This document shows positions 39,995 through 50,498 of a stretch of DNA of 64,000 bases, one piece after another. The stretch is from Willaertia magna. Taxonomy: Eukaryota > Heterolobosea > Eutetramitea > Acrasida > Naegleriidae. A model generated the notes under the pieces. It searched no databases, was not told the DNA's origin, and saw only the letters and a program-made list of their open reading frames with translations. Location of the stretch: assembly GCA_902984215.1 (NCBI GenBank), contig CADWAF010002006.1:17773-81772 (forward strand). Reading direction: 5' to 3'. Both the position numbers and the translations under genes were made by a program. How positions within the stretch are numbered: position 1 is the stretch's first letter; every line of letters starts with the position of its first letter.

Positions 39995-41420
39995 ATGAAA
40001 AAGAAGGGTTCAAGGGCAGTTAAATCATCTTTACCTAAGGAAGCTAGAGATATCTTAAAGAATTGGTTTAATGAACACTTTTCTAATCCATATCCTACTG
40101 AGAATGAAAAGAAAGAATTATCTTCATCTACTGGTTTAACACTTCAACAAGTAAATAATTGGTATGTAACTAACTTTTATCAACTTGAAGCGCGAACGAG
40201 TGTAAATCATCTTCTTAATATTTTGTGAATTAAGGTTCGTAAATGCAAGAGTAAGAAAGTGGAGACCAGCCTTACAAAAACAAAATGGAAGTAATTCTAG
40301 TGATGTAAACAATAATAATAACAGTAATTTTGAAGAATTGAAAGGAGGCGATGAATATCAAAGGAATGATGACAATTTAGAATTAGATCATCAACATTCA
40401 GATTCTGGACATGATCTTCAAGATTTTAACTCTAAACTAAGTCCTAGAGGAGCAAGAGGAACATTACCTAAAGAAGCAGTTGAACACCTTAAGAATTGGT
40501 TATTTATTCATTTTCAACATCCTTATCCTTCAGAAGCAGAGAAAGCTCAATTAGCTGAAGAAACTGATTTAACTTTAACGCAAGTTAATAATTGGTTTAT
40601 TAATGCAAGAAGAAGGCTTTGGAAACCAATTATTGAAAAACAATCACAAAAGGGAACTGTCACTTTTATAACGTCAAATATTGTTTCGCCTACAACTAGT
40701 GCATTTGAGTTACAACAACAACAAGGAAATAATGGTTCAGTAATTGGTTCTTTTGCTTCCCCTCCTTCGTTATCTTCTTTATCGGTTAGTGGTAACAGTG
40801 GTAGTAGTAATAATAAGAAGAAGGAGACTGCATTAAGTAAGGCTGTAAATGATTTTGCTAACTTTCAAGAAAATATTTCAATTAGAGGTAAATTTGAAAA
40901 TTTACCGGACAGTGGAGAAAATAAGAAGGTTTTATTGAAACAGATAGTTGAAGTTGAACAACAAAATATTGTATTAAGGGATGAATTTGCTGATATTTCT
41001 GATAAATATTCAAAATTACTAAATAGTTTTACTGATTTGAGTGAACATTTAGGTACTAAGATTGTTTCTTTAGAAAAGGCTCAAGAAGAATTGAAAAGAA
41101 AGAATACTGAAATATCAAAAGTATTATTAACAGAAAAAGAAGAGAAAAAATCAATTGATGGATTTTCAATTGAAAGTATGAAGGCAGATGAAACTAAGTT
41201 GGGTTTGATTGAAAAGGAGATGCCTACTGGATCTGATTATGTTAACTTTATAATATTTGGAGAAATAGGAGAAACAAAGAGAAGGAAGTTAATGAAGGAG
41301 GGAAATCATTCTATAGCATCTACTATGCTTGTAAGTTCTGTGCCAGCTTATACAAAAGATAATGTAACAACACCAACAGAAAATAACACAAATTTATCAA
41401 GGAGAAAGAAAAAGAAATAA
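39995..41420 (+). CDS. TALE homeobox protein with two homeodomains (two exons)
   Basis: Exons 39995-40161 and 40235-41420 join to give 450 residues. The first homeodomain (about 5-70) reads [20 protein letters not shown] then YPTENEK..., and after splicing its third helix is [15 protein letters not shown]. The second (about 129-192) is [27 protein letters not shown] and [15 protein letters not shown]. Both have the three-residue TALE loop (PYP) and the invariant Trp48, Phe49, Asn51 and Arg53, so both should bind DNA. Unspliced, the first domain reads VNNWYVTN and stops. A predicted coiled coil lies at about 260-330, and the basic end RRKKKK may be a nuclear signal. The first in-frame ATG is used; an upstream exon is possible. 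Confidence 0.88.
40162..40234 (+). other. Spliceosomal intron inside the first homeodomain
   Basis: A 73-nt intron with donor GTATGT and acceptor TTAAG, splitting the Trp48 codon (TG|G). Splicing restores the conserved [10 protein letters not shown] helix, which is strong evidence for the exact borders. Confidence 0.9.
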
Positions 41421-41732
41421 CATTTGGGTTGTACAATTAGGTATATTTTCTTAATTAATTTGTTATAGCCTAATTACAATTTGTAAGGTATGAATACTGA
41501 ATTTTGTACGAGATAAGAAAAGGTTCTGTTGGGGGTAATTATTGAGGAACGAATAACTTTGATTTTGAGATTTCAATAATTATGTTTCTTGAAGTGAATT
41601 GCATTGGAAATTGCTCCTATTGTTTTGTAATTTCAGAAATATGTCCGTGCGAAATTTAATAAGGAAATCTTTAAGCATATTTTTCGAAATTGATTAGGAC
41701 GAAAGCAAGCTTAAAAGGCAGTTCTTTGTTTT
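41421..41732. other. Spacer before the broken gene
   Basis: 312 bases of mixed composition. Its end (pyrimidine-rich run then TATATGCAG) looks like a splice acceptor, so the following gene may have had an upstream exon that I cannot identify. Confidence 0.4.
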
Positions 41733-43043
41733 ATGCTTTCTTTTTTATATGCAGTCAGCACTACTGCAGTAGCCCCAAGTTTTAGAGGAGGTTTATATTA
41801 TGAAGATAAAGATCCAACATCTTACTTTGATAAACCTTACATTTTCTATTCTGAGGATTTCAGTACAGGCCAAAATGGTAGACCATATAGTAAAATGGCA
41901 AGAGGTGGATTAGATGAAGCTAAAATGTGTGGAAAGTTTAATCTTGTTGCTAAATACAAATGGTTTTACATGATTCGTGACTATCGTCTTTATAGAGTTC
42001 AACCAGGTTCTGAAAAACAAGAAATGTTAGGAGATGCAAAAGTTCCTATTTCAGATTTCGTTGCTGATGAAATTTCTAATCTTTTGTTTTATTTAACAAC
42101 CAATAAGGAACTTTATATTTCATTATTGAATGGAGAAGAAGCTGAATTGTTACAATCAAATGTACATGCCTTCGCTTACGATCAATTGACTAAACAAGTA
42201 TATTATTATACAAAGGAATCAGGAAAGGTATTTAAATTTAATATTAGGGATCGTGAAAACCTTGTTGAAGTAATAACTTTGGATTCTAATGTTGATAATG
42301 TTGAATTAGTTGCTAGAGATGATCGTTTAGTTATTGGGATTGATAGAAGTAAAGTTCAAATCATTGATTTTAAATCAAATCCAATTATTATTTCTAAAAA
42401 GTTTACAATAAGCTCTAATTATCCTTTTGTAAAGAAAATTCAATTATCAAAGAAAGATAGAAATGTCTTTTATGTTCAAATCCAGCATCAGCTACACGCT
42501 TATTTAAATTTGAAGTAAATAATAATGGAGATCTGCTTTACAGCACTGTTTCAAGTAATGTTGGTTTATTACAAGCAAAAAATCCACCTGTTCTTTTAAA
42601 ATCGTTTAAAGCTAAACTTACAATTTCTAAAAAGGATGAAATTAAATCTTATCAATATTATTATGATAAATCTCAACAAAGTGAAAAGTTTGAAGCAACA
42701 TCTTCTGGATCTGCTAGTACTTTAATTAGATATGATTTGGGTATTATTTATATTTTAAATGGTGATAAATGTGGAGAAGAATTAACTGAATTACGTTTCC
42801 CTGAGTATTCTCTTCCAAAAGAATCTGTTTTAGTTAGTGAAGATAAGCTTTGTGGAAAATGGAAGTGTGATACTTGGAAAAACCCAACTGGTGCTTTATA
42901 TACTGTCACTCAAATTGACCAATCAAACAAACGTTCATTGTTGTATTCTGTAGAGTATCCTGATCATGTCAGACAATTTTGATTTAGAATATGTTACTGA
43001 AGATGTTGATTTTGATGTTCCTTCCAATTGTGAAACAGCTTAA
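41733..43043 (+). pseudogene. Frameshifted gene for a propeller-like protein
   Basis: Three collinear open segments: 41733 to about 42475 in the first frame, about 42476-42965 shifted, then back in the original frame to the TAA at 43041-43043. The joined product would be about 435 residues. Its repeated pattern (WFYMIRDYRLYRVQPG, NLLFYLTTNKELYISLLNG, KQVYYYTKESGKVFKFNI) resembles YWTD-type beta-propeller blades of secreted or receptor proteins. The N-terminus lacks a convincing signal peptide and may come from a lost exon. Two compensating single-base indels suggest a decaying gene. Assembly errors are the alternative, because the middle frame is otherwise intact. Confidence 0.65.
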
Positions 43044-43291
43044 TAAAAAACAAGCAAAAAGAACAACAAAAGATTATAAAACTTTTTGATTTACTAAAAA
43101 ATTTTAACGACTACTTTTAAGGCAAATTATTGTAAATAATTGTTGTAAAAAATAAAGGAGGCAAAAGAGTCTCGGCTCTCAACCTCAAGAAAACATTTGG
43201 TTTATAATAAATTTTATTAAAGAATTTTTTGACATTGAGCTAATATTTAAATCCTTTGTTACATTAATATTCACTTATTATTTTAAATTGA

Positions 43292-43504
43292 AGTGTGCCT
43301 CACTTTGCAATTAGGGCAATACAAAGCAAACACATGTTAAAAGGTGCACTAAACTACTACAAAGAGTAAGTAGAAGGCACACTTTCAACCCCCTCAAAAA
43401 ATTGAGTTAATCGTGCATTATTCACCGTCAGTAGACGATGTATCAGCGATTAAACTGATAAGAACAGATACTACACTCAATCAAAGCCAAAGGCCGAGAA
43501 AGAT
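43292..43504 (-). ncRNA. U2: U2 spliceosomal snRNA (copy B)
   Basis: About 213 nt on the minus strand. It starts ATCTTTCTCGGCCTTTGGCT (stem-loop I, U2-like), then GATTGAGTGTAGTATCTG with the branch-site pairing GTAGTA, stem IIa ATCAG/CTGAT, and stem IIb CATCGTC-TACT-GACGGTG, which keeps pairing through a G-T wobble. The Sm site ATTTTTTG and 3' stem-loops follow. A 9-bp helix AGTGTGCCT/AGGCACACT encloses the whole 3' domain. The 3' end is estimated from the closing of this helix. It shares upstream and downstream elements with copy C and is probably functional. Confidence 0.9.
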
Positions 43505-43561
43505 GTCTTTTAATAAGAAATAACAATAACAACCTTAATGGACAGTAAAAGTGTTATTTTA

Positions 43562-43583
43562 AAAATAAATCATTATGGTTTCT
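43562..43583 (-). promoter_or_regulatory. U2 upstream promoter element (copy B)
   Basis: Read on the minus strand, AAGAAACCATAATGATTTAT lies 58-79 bases before the U2 start and matches the element at the same distance before copy C with one mismatch, in DNA that is otherwise unlike. The position fits a proximal sequence element of snRNA genes. Confidence 0.65.
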
Positions 43584-43993
43584 TTTACTGAAATGATTTA
43601 CCTTATACAATTCTATTGAACATGTAGTTGATAACAATTTAGTGTTTTATACTTGCGTGTTATGTCGTTAGTTGAACTTGTAGCTTGGGAGTACTTACTC
43701 TCGTTAACTGTAATGACCACACAAGATGAAGCAAATTATTGGCCATTATTTGTAATAAAAAATTTAAAAGCAGAATTAGTAATTTTTATTATTTCTTGAT
43801 TGTTTAATTTCTTAAATTTTCATTAGACTGAGAACAGATTTTTTAACAATCATTAGAATTACATTTTACAATTATTTTTATATACATTATTAATTTAAAT
43901 TTTCACATCAAATTGAATATATTGTGATGATCATCCACCACTATTTGTTAAATTAAATAATTATTAACCAAAACAAACTAACAAATAAACAAA
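43584..43993. other. Spacer between U2 copy B and secreted protein copy B
   Basis: No gene seen. The left part holds further upstream U2 sequence (GTTCAATAGAA shared with copy C, at about 43610-43620). The right part (about 43870-43993) is related to the 3' flank of copy A. Confidence 0.5.
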
Positions 43994-44347
43994 TTAACAA
44001 GTTTTACTTTCCAAAGTTGACCATAAAGCAATAGGTGCTATTCTTAAATTAGGATGAAATTTAACAATACAAAAACCTGACTTTTCAATTCCAAATTCAT
44101 TTAAATATTTTACTTCTTGTTGAAAACAACACCAACCATTTTCATTTGTCAATGCAATAGTTTTTGATACAAATTGTACATTATTAAATTTTTCAAATAA
44201 ATCTTTACATTTTAAATGAACAAATCCAGGTTCTTGTGTTGGACATTTATCTGGTTTAAATGCTAAAATTATATTGGTTGTTGTAATTGTGATTGACATG
44301 ATTAAAAAAATTACAATGAGAAGAAATTTTGTTGTTTGGAAATTCAT
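43994..44347 (-). CDS. Small secreted six-Cys protein, copy B
   Basis: 117 residues, a paralogue of the gene at 18926-19276. The signal peptide differs by several residues and one insertion (LLIVIFLIMSITIT), while the mature chain from about DKCPTQEPGF is the same except for one Thr-to-Ile change and the residue just before it (Lys for Thr). All six Cys are kept. In the DNA most changes in the mature part are silent. Conserved mature chain with freer signal peptide is the pattern of a functional secreted protein. Confidence 0.8.
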   Translation of the reverse strand: MNFQTTKFLLIVIFLIMSITITTTNIILAFKPDKCPTQEPGFVHLKCKDLFEKFNNVQFVSKTIALTNENGWCCFQQEVKYLNEFGIEKSGFCIVKFHPNLRIAPIALWSTLESKTC

Positions 44348-44590
44348 TTTCTTGATTTAATTTCTTATGGTTGTTTTTCGTCTTTTCTTTTTATTGTTGT
44401 TAATTGTTGTTACTGATTATTTTCATTTAAATAGTAGTGTGAAATGGTTGTTGGTATCTTGTGACTATATTTGGTAAAAGTGTTAATTGAGAAAAATACT
44501 AAAAGTATTTTGGACAGTTCCAGTAAAAACGAAAAATAATATTGTACTTTAAAGTAGTTCCATTATTTTCCATAACTTGTTGGGTTGCTA
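44348..44590 (-). promoter_or_regulatory. Duplicated upstream region, copy B
   Basis: Reverse complement of this region matches 18690-18925. The similarity ends abruptly near 44590, where the A+T desert begins. In copy A the tRNA-Ser lies only about 85 bases beyond the same point. Confidence 0.6.
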
Positions 44591-46701
44591 CAGGTAGTTT
44601 AAAGTCAATTTAAAATAAATTAAACATTACAAAACAATTTTACTATTATTAATTATTTATATTTTAAGTAATATTTTAATTTTTTTTATAATATTATTTT
44701 TATTTCTAAATAAAAAGTTATTAATTAATAAAAAAATAAATAATTTTAATATTATTTACTTTTTATATTTTAAAAAAATATCTTTTTTTTTATTTTTTTT
44801 ATAATTTATACTTTTAATTATATTTAAAATAAATAAATACTTTATAAATAAAAAATAAAAAATATAATAATAAAAAATTTTATTTTAAATTAAATATAGT
44901 TATTAATAAAATTTATTTAAAAATAAATATTTAATATTTATAATTTTTAAATATAAAATAAAAAATATATACTTCAACAATTTATAATTACAAAATATTA
45001 AAAAAAATAATATTAAAAATATTATAATATATTATTTAAATTATTTTTATTGTTAAATTAAATTTTATTAATTTTTTAAATTTAAAATATATAGTTTTAA
45101 TATTTAAAATAAAAAATACAATTTTTAATATAAAAATAAAAATTATTTTTAAAATTATTTTTTATATCATATTTTTTAATTTATAATTATAATAAATTAT
45201 ATAATTAATAAATAATTATTTTTAATATAATTTATATTTTTTATCATTTAATTTTTAATTAATTTTTGTTTTTAAAATAATAATAAATTATTAACCAATA
45301 TATTTGTAATAATAAATTTATAAATATATAATTTAATAAATTATAATTTTTTATAAATTAAATAAACTTTAATTAAATTTTTAGTTAATTTTTTATTTAC
45401 AATTAAACTTTTTTAAAAATTTTTTATTTTGTTTTTATAATATTTAATGATATTATGATTATTAATTAATAATTTATTATTTTGTTTCTTTTTATTTTAT
45501 TATTTAATTATTAAGTTTTCTTTTTAATTTAAATTATTTTTATTATATTTATTTATAAATTTAAAAAATATTATTATTAATGTTCCAGTATTATTAATTT
45601 TTTTAAAAATTTATGATATTTTTTGTTGTTATTTTAATATTAATAATATTTTCAAAAATTATTTTATTTTATATAATAATAATTAATAATAAATATCTAA
45701 TATTTAAACTATTTTTTAAAAAAATAAATAAAATTTTATAAAGATAAAATATAGTAATATAATAATTATAATATATACAACTTTATTTTATAATAAACAA
45801 TTTAAATTATAATACTAAATTTAATTATTTTTTATTATTTAAATTATAATTAAATAAATAACTTCACTTTTTTCTAATAAAAAAATACTAATTTTATATT
45901 AAATATATATTTAATTTAACATAAACTTATATTTAATATAAAATTAACTTAATAAATTAAATTAATAAAAAATTTATATTTATAAATATAATTAAAATAA
46001 TAATTATTTTATATTCAAATAAAACTAAATTATTTATAAATAATTATTTATATTTAAAAAAATTATTTTAAAATAATATTTATAAATAACATATTATAAA
46101 ATACATCAATTATTATAATTATTAATTAATTTTTTAATGTTTTATCATTTTAATAAATTATATATTTTAATTATTATTTTTAATAATTTTATGAATATTA
46201 ATTTTATTATAGATTTATTAATTTTAAATTTGAAATAATTATTAATAAATTTAATATATTTTAAATATTTTATTATATTAATTGATATAAAAAATAGTTA
46301 TAATTATTTAAAATTAAATATATTAATTAAAAAATCTAAATATACTTTTAAAATACTTTTATTAAATAGAAATAAAATAATATTAGTAAAAACTTAATGG
46401 GTATTAAATTTATTAAAAAAAAACTTTGTTTAATTAAAAAACTTGTTAATATTTAAAATAGTAATTTTTTATATTTTTAAAATTTAAAATAACGGTTTAA
46501 ATTATTTAATTTAATTTTATTCAAATATATACACTGAATTATAAATAATAAAAATTAAAGAAAAAATTAATTAATAATTTAACTATTCAGTTTCTTTAAG
46601 TTTTAAATAAATAATTTTATAGTTCTAATATTTTAAATATCGATAAACACAGTTGCTATTTTAGTAATAAAAATAGCTGTTTCTTACATAAAATAAAAAA
46701 T
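44591..46701. other. A+T desert between duplicated gene and tRNA-Ser
   Basis: About 2 kb, well over 90% A+T, with no open frame, RNA gene or clear terminal repeats. It sits exactly where copy A has only a short spacer between the tRNA-Ser and the secreted protein gene, so it was either inserted here or removed from copy A. Its composition is like the desert at 2100-5330. Confidence 0.6.
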
Positions 46702-46793
46702 CGTTGGAGATGGGATTCGAACCCACGCGGTGAAACACCACTGGCTAACAACTTTATAGCAGGCCAGCGCCTTAACCACTCGGCCACCCCAAC
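46702..46793 (-). tRNA. tRNA-Ser (GCU) with 10-nt insert after the anticodon
   Basis: On the minus strand this is identical over the cloverleaf to the tRNA-Ser at 18523, but with ten extra bases (TAAAGTTGTT) after the base 3' of anticodon GCT. That is position 37/38, where eukaryotic nuclear tRNA introns lie. It is read as a very short intron. An insertion scar that inactivates the gene is the alternative. Confidence 0.8.
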
Positions 46794-46833
46794 TGTTAAA
46801 AATTTTAAAAACAAAATATTTTCATTAACATAG

Positions 46834-47388
46834 TTACGAAATTGTGCGATTGAATTGTGTCATGTTTTAAGAATTAAATATAATGAAATTCAGTTTGATA
46901 TTTCTGTAATTCCAGATATTAATGTTAATTATAATTTAAAAAAACAAGCTGAAAATCAAATTTCTTTACAAAACTTATCAAGTTTACAATTTAAACAAAT
47001 GATTCCAAAATTAAAATATGAAACTAAATGTAAAACTTTAATCAGATTAGCCAAATATTGGTCAAAATACAACAAGACACAACCAAAGTTATTATCTATC
47101 TTTACTGAACATTTAATGCATCAAATCTATGACAATTACTATAAAGATCGTGGGTGTGATTATTTAATGTTTTTATATTTCTTACAAGAATTAAAAGAAT
47201 ATTGTTTAAATGGAAAGTATATAAAAGTTAATGATGAACGTAAAATTTATCCTTCTTATTTAACAAAGAGTGGATGTTGTTGGTTTGGATATTGGCCTGA
47301 TATTGCAAATAAAGCAAATGAAACAATTAAGGAAATTGAAGAAAGTTATAAAATTAATTTAAATAATACCAAATACTCTTTACAATAA
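46834..47388 (+). pseudogene. 5'-truncated nucleotidyltransferase (OAS/cGAS/PAP superfamily-like)
   Basis: The frame opens after a stop at 46831-46833 without an ATG and encodes about 184 residues. It begins with a strand holding what looks like the third catalytic Asp (RIKYNEIQFDISVIP), then the helical part (KTLIRLAKYWSKYNKTQP, LMFLYFLQELKEYC), as in oligoadenylate-synthetase-like and poly(A)-polymerase-like nucleotidyltransferases. The N-terminal half with the GS and DxD motifs is missing, and the tRNA-Ser gene and A+T desert occupy its place. It is probably a broken gene whose 5' part was lost in the rearrangement. The family call is moderate. Confidence 0.55.
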
Positions 47389-47636
47389 ATGCAAGACTGT
47401 GGGACAAAAAAATTAGAAGATCAACACAAGCTTTGGTTATTGGAATAAAAGAACAGGAGTTTTTAGATTAGTATTATGAAACTGAAAACTGTGCGGCTCG
47501 TGTGTTTAGTTTGCATTTTTTATTTTAATTTTTTTCACACTTGTGGTTTAAATTATTTTAATTGAATTTCTAATTCAAGAACAATAATGTTTCTTAATAA
47601 TTTAGAAATAAAACCAGTAAATCAAAATAAAGAGTA

Positions 47637-50498
47637 TTATTCTTGTTTATTGTTATTACTATCATTATTAACTGAGCTTGCATTTGTATTAGTTGCAGTG
47701 GTGATTACATTATTATTTCCAGTTGACAATGGATGAGACATTAAACTATGTTCATTTAAAATTTCAGGTTCTTCCAAATCATCTTCATCATCTTCCAAAT
47801 CAATTCCCAATCTATTATCTTCTTCATCATATTCAAAATTCATTTCATTTAAACTATCAATCCCTAAACCCTTCAATGCCGTTCCCTTATTCACACTACC
47901 ATTGTTATTATTACTAACATTTCGTTGTTGTTGATTAGAAGAAACATTACCTTGTTCTTCATCTTCTTCAAAATCATTATTGTGATATCTCTCTTCATTC
48001 TTTTTATTATTCTTATTATTTAAATCATCTAACATTTGATGATAAGTATAATTATTTTTCAATCCAAATAAATGTTGTAATAAAGGTGAATGTTTATAAA
48101 TAAATAAACAACTAAATAATAAAATTATAATAAAAAATATAATTAATAAAATAATACCAAATACAGAAATATTACTTGGACATGTTTTACGTATTGGTTC
48201 TAATTCATTTGAAATACCTTCTACACATGAATCACCTGGAATTTTAATATAACCTTTACTTTCATTAAAATAATTATTTGTTAAACAACTTAATTTAGAA
48301 TTATAATTAAAATCATCACTTTCAATTACTTCAGGTATTGCCACACATTCAAATGGCATTTGATTATTATTATTTTCATTATTATTAAAATTAAAAATAT
48401 CTTTACGTTCATAACCATAATCACATTCATAATCTAAATAAGTACATTGACAATTCTTAATTTTAATTGGACGATTCTCAAAAGCTTCTGAATTAAAACA
48501 TTTTGATAATCTTTTTCTTCTTGTATATTCAATTACTCTACCTAAAAAACAATTATTATTTGTTGTTGTTGAATAAGTATGTGGTTTAAAATATTCATAA
48601 TCTGATTCTGGATCTGTTGGATTTTCATGTCCTTTACAATTACGATCAAATACGTTAGAGAAATCAATTCTTGTAATAATGTGATTAGTTGCTTGATCAC
48701 TGTTAATGGTGTGTAAATAAATATATTTGGAAAGTGTGTTGAATTTTGAGTTGGAATAGATTGCGTTCATAACGTGATAAGCGCCTGTTTGTAAATTTGT
48801 GAAATTTTCAGTTTGGAAAGAATTACCTTGATCTAATGAATATTGTATAGATTTAGTTGGTTGTTTAGTTTGCGCTAATACTATAATACCACCGTGATCT
48901 GTCATTTCTATAAAATGTGATCCTTTTGCAATTTCAGTCCATTGTAAACCACCATCACGTGATAAATACGTATTAACAATATGTGAGTCTAAATTTTCAC
49001 CTACGTTACCATTTCCAACAACTAAACCAACTGCTTCCTTTTGAGTAAAGAGATATTTACCTTTACTTGTTGCTCCGATAGTACTTGTTATACCATGAAG
49101 ATGTAATCTACACTTTTTAGCCTTTTCATCATCATCATTGTTTGTATTCGCATCGGAAGAACAAACTGAAAGATACTTCCAATGAGAACCCTTATCAAAA
49201 GTAATCATTGTTTTCGTTTTACATTTCTGTAAACAATCATCATATCCACTACATGAATTACATAATTGTTCAGCTTGTATTGGGTTATTGTTACTATTAC
49301 TGCTGCTAACGCTTCTAACTCTATTAGAAGATGATGAATAGAAATCAACAACGTTAGAAAGATAAACTCCTTCAAGGCTTTTAACTTTAAAAAAGTCCGC
49401 ATGTTCTGAATTTCTCTTATTATATAATAAAGAAATACTATAACTAACACCATAACTATCGGAAAGATAAACTGTACCAAACTTTGATGAAGATGAACTT
49501 TTAGAAGTTTGATCAATATTTAAAAAGACTTGTCCTTCACTTCCATCTAATATCGTAAATGTTCTTTCAATAATACCATCTTCTACTTTTGGAATTTTAA
49601 TTGCATTAAAGGAATGACCATTATCTCTACTAACATATAACTTTAATTTTCTATTATTCTTTTGGAAAGGTAATCCTTCATCTTCTCCATCGGAATCTTC
49701 ATCATCTTCTGAAGTTACGACAAATAAAAAGGGTCCATAATTCATAAATTCTTTTGCGTGAATTACCAATTCGTTATCATCTCCCGCCAAACCTTTCCTG
49801 TAATCTACACTAAAAAAATAGGAAGTAGTATCGCTAGCGATTACTGTACCAGGTTCGTTTTTTATACCAAGTAATGTAAAGTCAGAATACAATTTGGATT
49901 CCTTATTGGAAAAGTTAATGTCTTTTACGTTCTCTTTGGTATGAGTGAAGGTATTACCCAAGTTATGAGTAATGAATACATTTCCTTGGTTTGTTAAGAC
50001 TAGAAAGGTATCATGAAAGTTTGGATGAAATATAAGTTTAGTAAAGATTGTTGCAGATTTACTATCTTCACTATTTGCAGCTTTAGGGAAGGCTCTTTCC
50101 GTACAAGTTACATCATTACCCAAGTAAGAACAAGTATAAAAAACTTGTTTACGATTAGAAACTAATAAAAATATATTTTCATCTTGATTATGAGTATAAA
50201 TTGTATCAATACAATTATATTCATTACAATTTAATAATTTATCATTTAATTTTTGAAAGGTTTGTCCTTCATTAATTGATAAATAAGTAAACTTTGATGT
50301 TTGTACTAAAATTACATATTTATTAATGAATTGAAATTTTGAAATCGTTCCATCAAATGGGTGACTTATAAATGTTGGAATGTTAGTATTAGCTTGTACT
50401 AGTGTTGTTGTGGTAAAAGGAGATGATAGAACTAGAAGGAATAGAAGGGTGACAATTAGTGTTGTTGATGTCGTTGACAGTACTGTCAGGAATTTCAT
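47637..50498 (-). CDS. VPS10: VPS10/sortilin-type sorting receptor
   Basis: 953 residues, type I membrane protein. Signal peptide 1-36. A ten-bladed VPS10 propeller (about 40-600) shows Asp-box repeats such as YLSRDGGLQWTEI and LYVSRDNGHSFNAI. A Cys-rich 10CC module follows (about 620-760; NCFLGRVIEYTRRKRLSKCF and CQCTYLDYECDYGYERKD), then a transmembrane helix at about 770-797 (IILLIIFFIIILLFSCLFIY) and a 155-residue cytosolic tail with acidic clusters (DFEEDEEQ, DLEDDEDDLEEPEIL) that may serve as sorting signals for adaptors or retromer. The family carries hydrolases or other cargo between the Golgi and endosomes or vacuole. One propeller loop has a local Cys set (CNSCSGYDDCLQKC). No intron. 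Confidence 0.94.
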   Translation of the reverse strand: MKFLTVLSTTSTTLIVTLLFLLVLSSPFTTTTLVQANTNIPTFISHPFDGTISKFQFINKYVILVQTSKFTYLSINEGQTFQKLNDKLLNCNEYNCIDTIYTHNQDENIFLLVSNRKQVFYTCSYLGNDVTCTERAFPKAANSEDSKSATIFTKLIFHPNFHDTFLVLTNQGNVFITHNLGNTFTHTKENVKDINFSNKESKLYSDFTLLGIKNEPGTVIASDTTSYFFSVDYRKGLAGDDNELVIHAKEFMNYGPFLFVVTSEDDEDSDGEDEGLPFQKNNRKLKLYVSRDNGHSFNAIKIPKVEDGIIERTFTILDGSEGQVFLNIDQTSKSSSSSKFGTVYLSDSYGVSYSISLLYNKRNSEHADFFKVKSLEGVYLSNVVDFYSSSSNRVRSVSSSNSNNNPIQAEQLCNSCSGYDDCLQKCKTKTMITFDKGSHWKYLSVCSSDANTNNDDDEKAKKCRLHLHGITSTIGATSKGKYLFTQKEAVGLVVGNGNVGENLDSHIVNTYLSRDGGLQWTEIAKGSHFIEMTDHGGIIVLAQTKQPTKSIQYSLDQGNSFQTENFTNLQTGAYHVMNAIYSNSKFNTLSKYIYLHTINSDQATNHIITRIDFSNVFDRNCKGHENPTDPESDYEYFKPHTYSTTTNNNCFLGRVIEYTRRKRLSKCFNSEAFENRPIKIKNCQCTYLDYECDYGYERKDIFNFNNNENNNNQMPFECVAIPEVIESDDFNYNSKLSCLTNNYFNESKGYIKIPGDSCVEGISNELEPIRKTCPSNISVFGIILLIIFFIIILLFSCLFIYKHSPLLQHLFGLKNNYTYHQMLDDLNNKNNKKNEERYHNNDFEEDEEQGNVSSNQQQRNVSNNNNGSVNKGTALKGLGIDSLNEMNFEYDEEDNRLGIDLEDDEDDLEEPEILNEHSLMSHPLSTGNNNVITTATNTNASSVNNDSNNNKQE

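Noticed and set aside
39878..40228. A separate short homeobox protein starting at 39878
   Set aside because: It begins with TTG and loses the recognition helix. Splicing at 40162-40234 restores the helix and joins it to the second homeodomain.
42470..42500. A tiny intron to explain the frame change in the broken gene
   Set aside because: Possible GT..AG pairs would give introns of only 21-27 nt with poor donor sequence.
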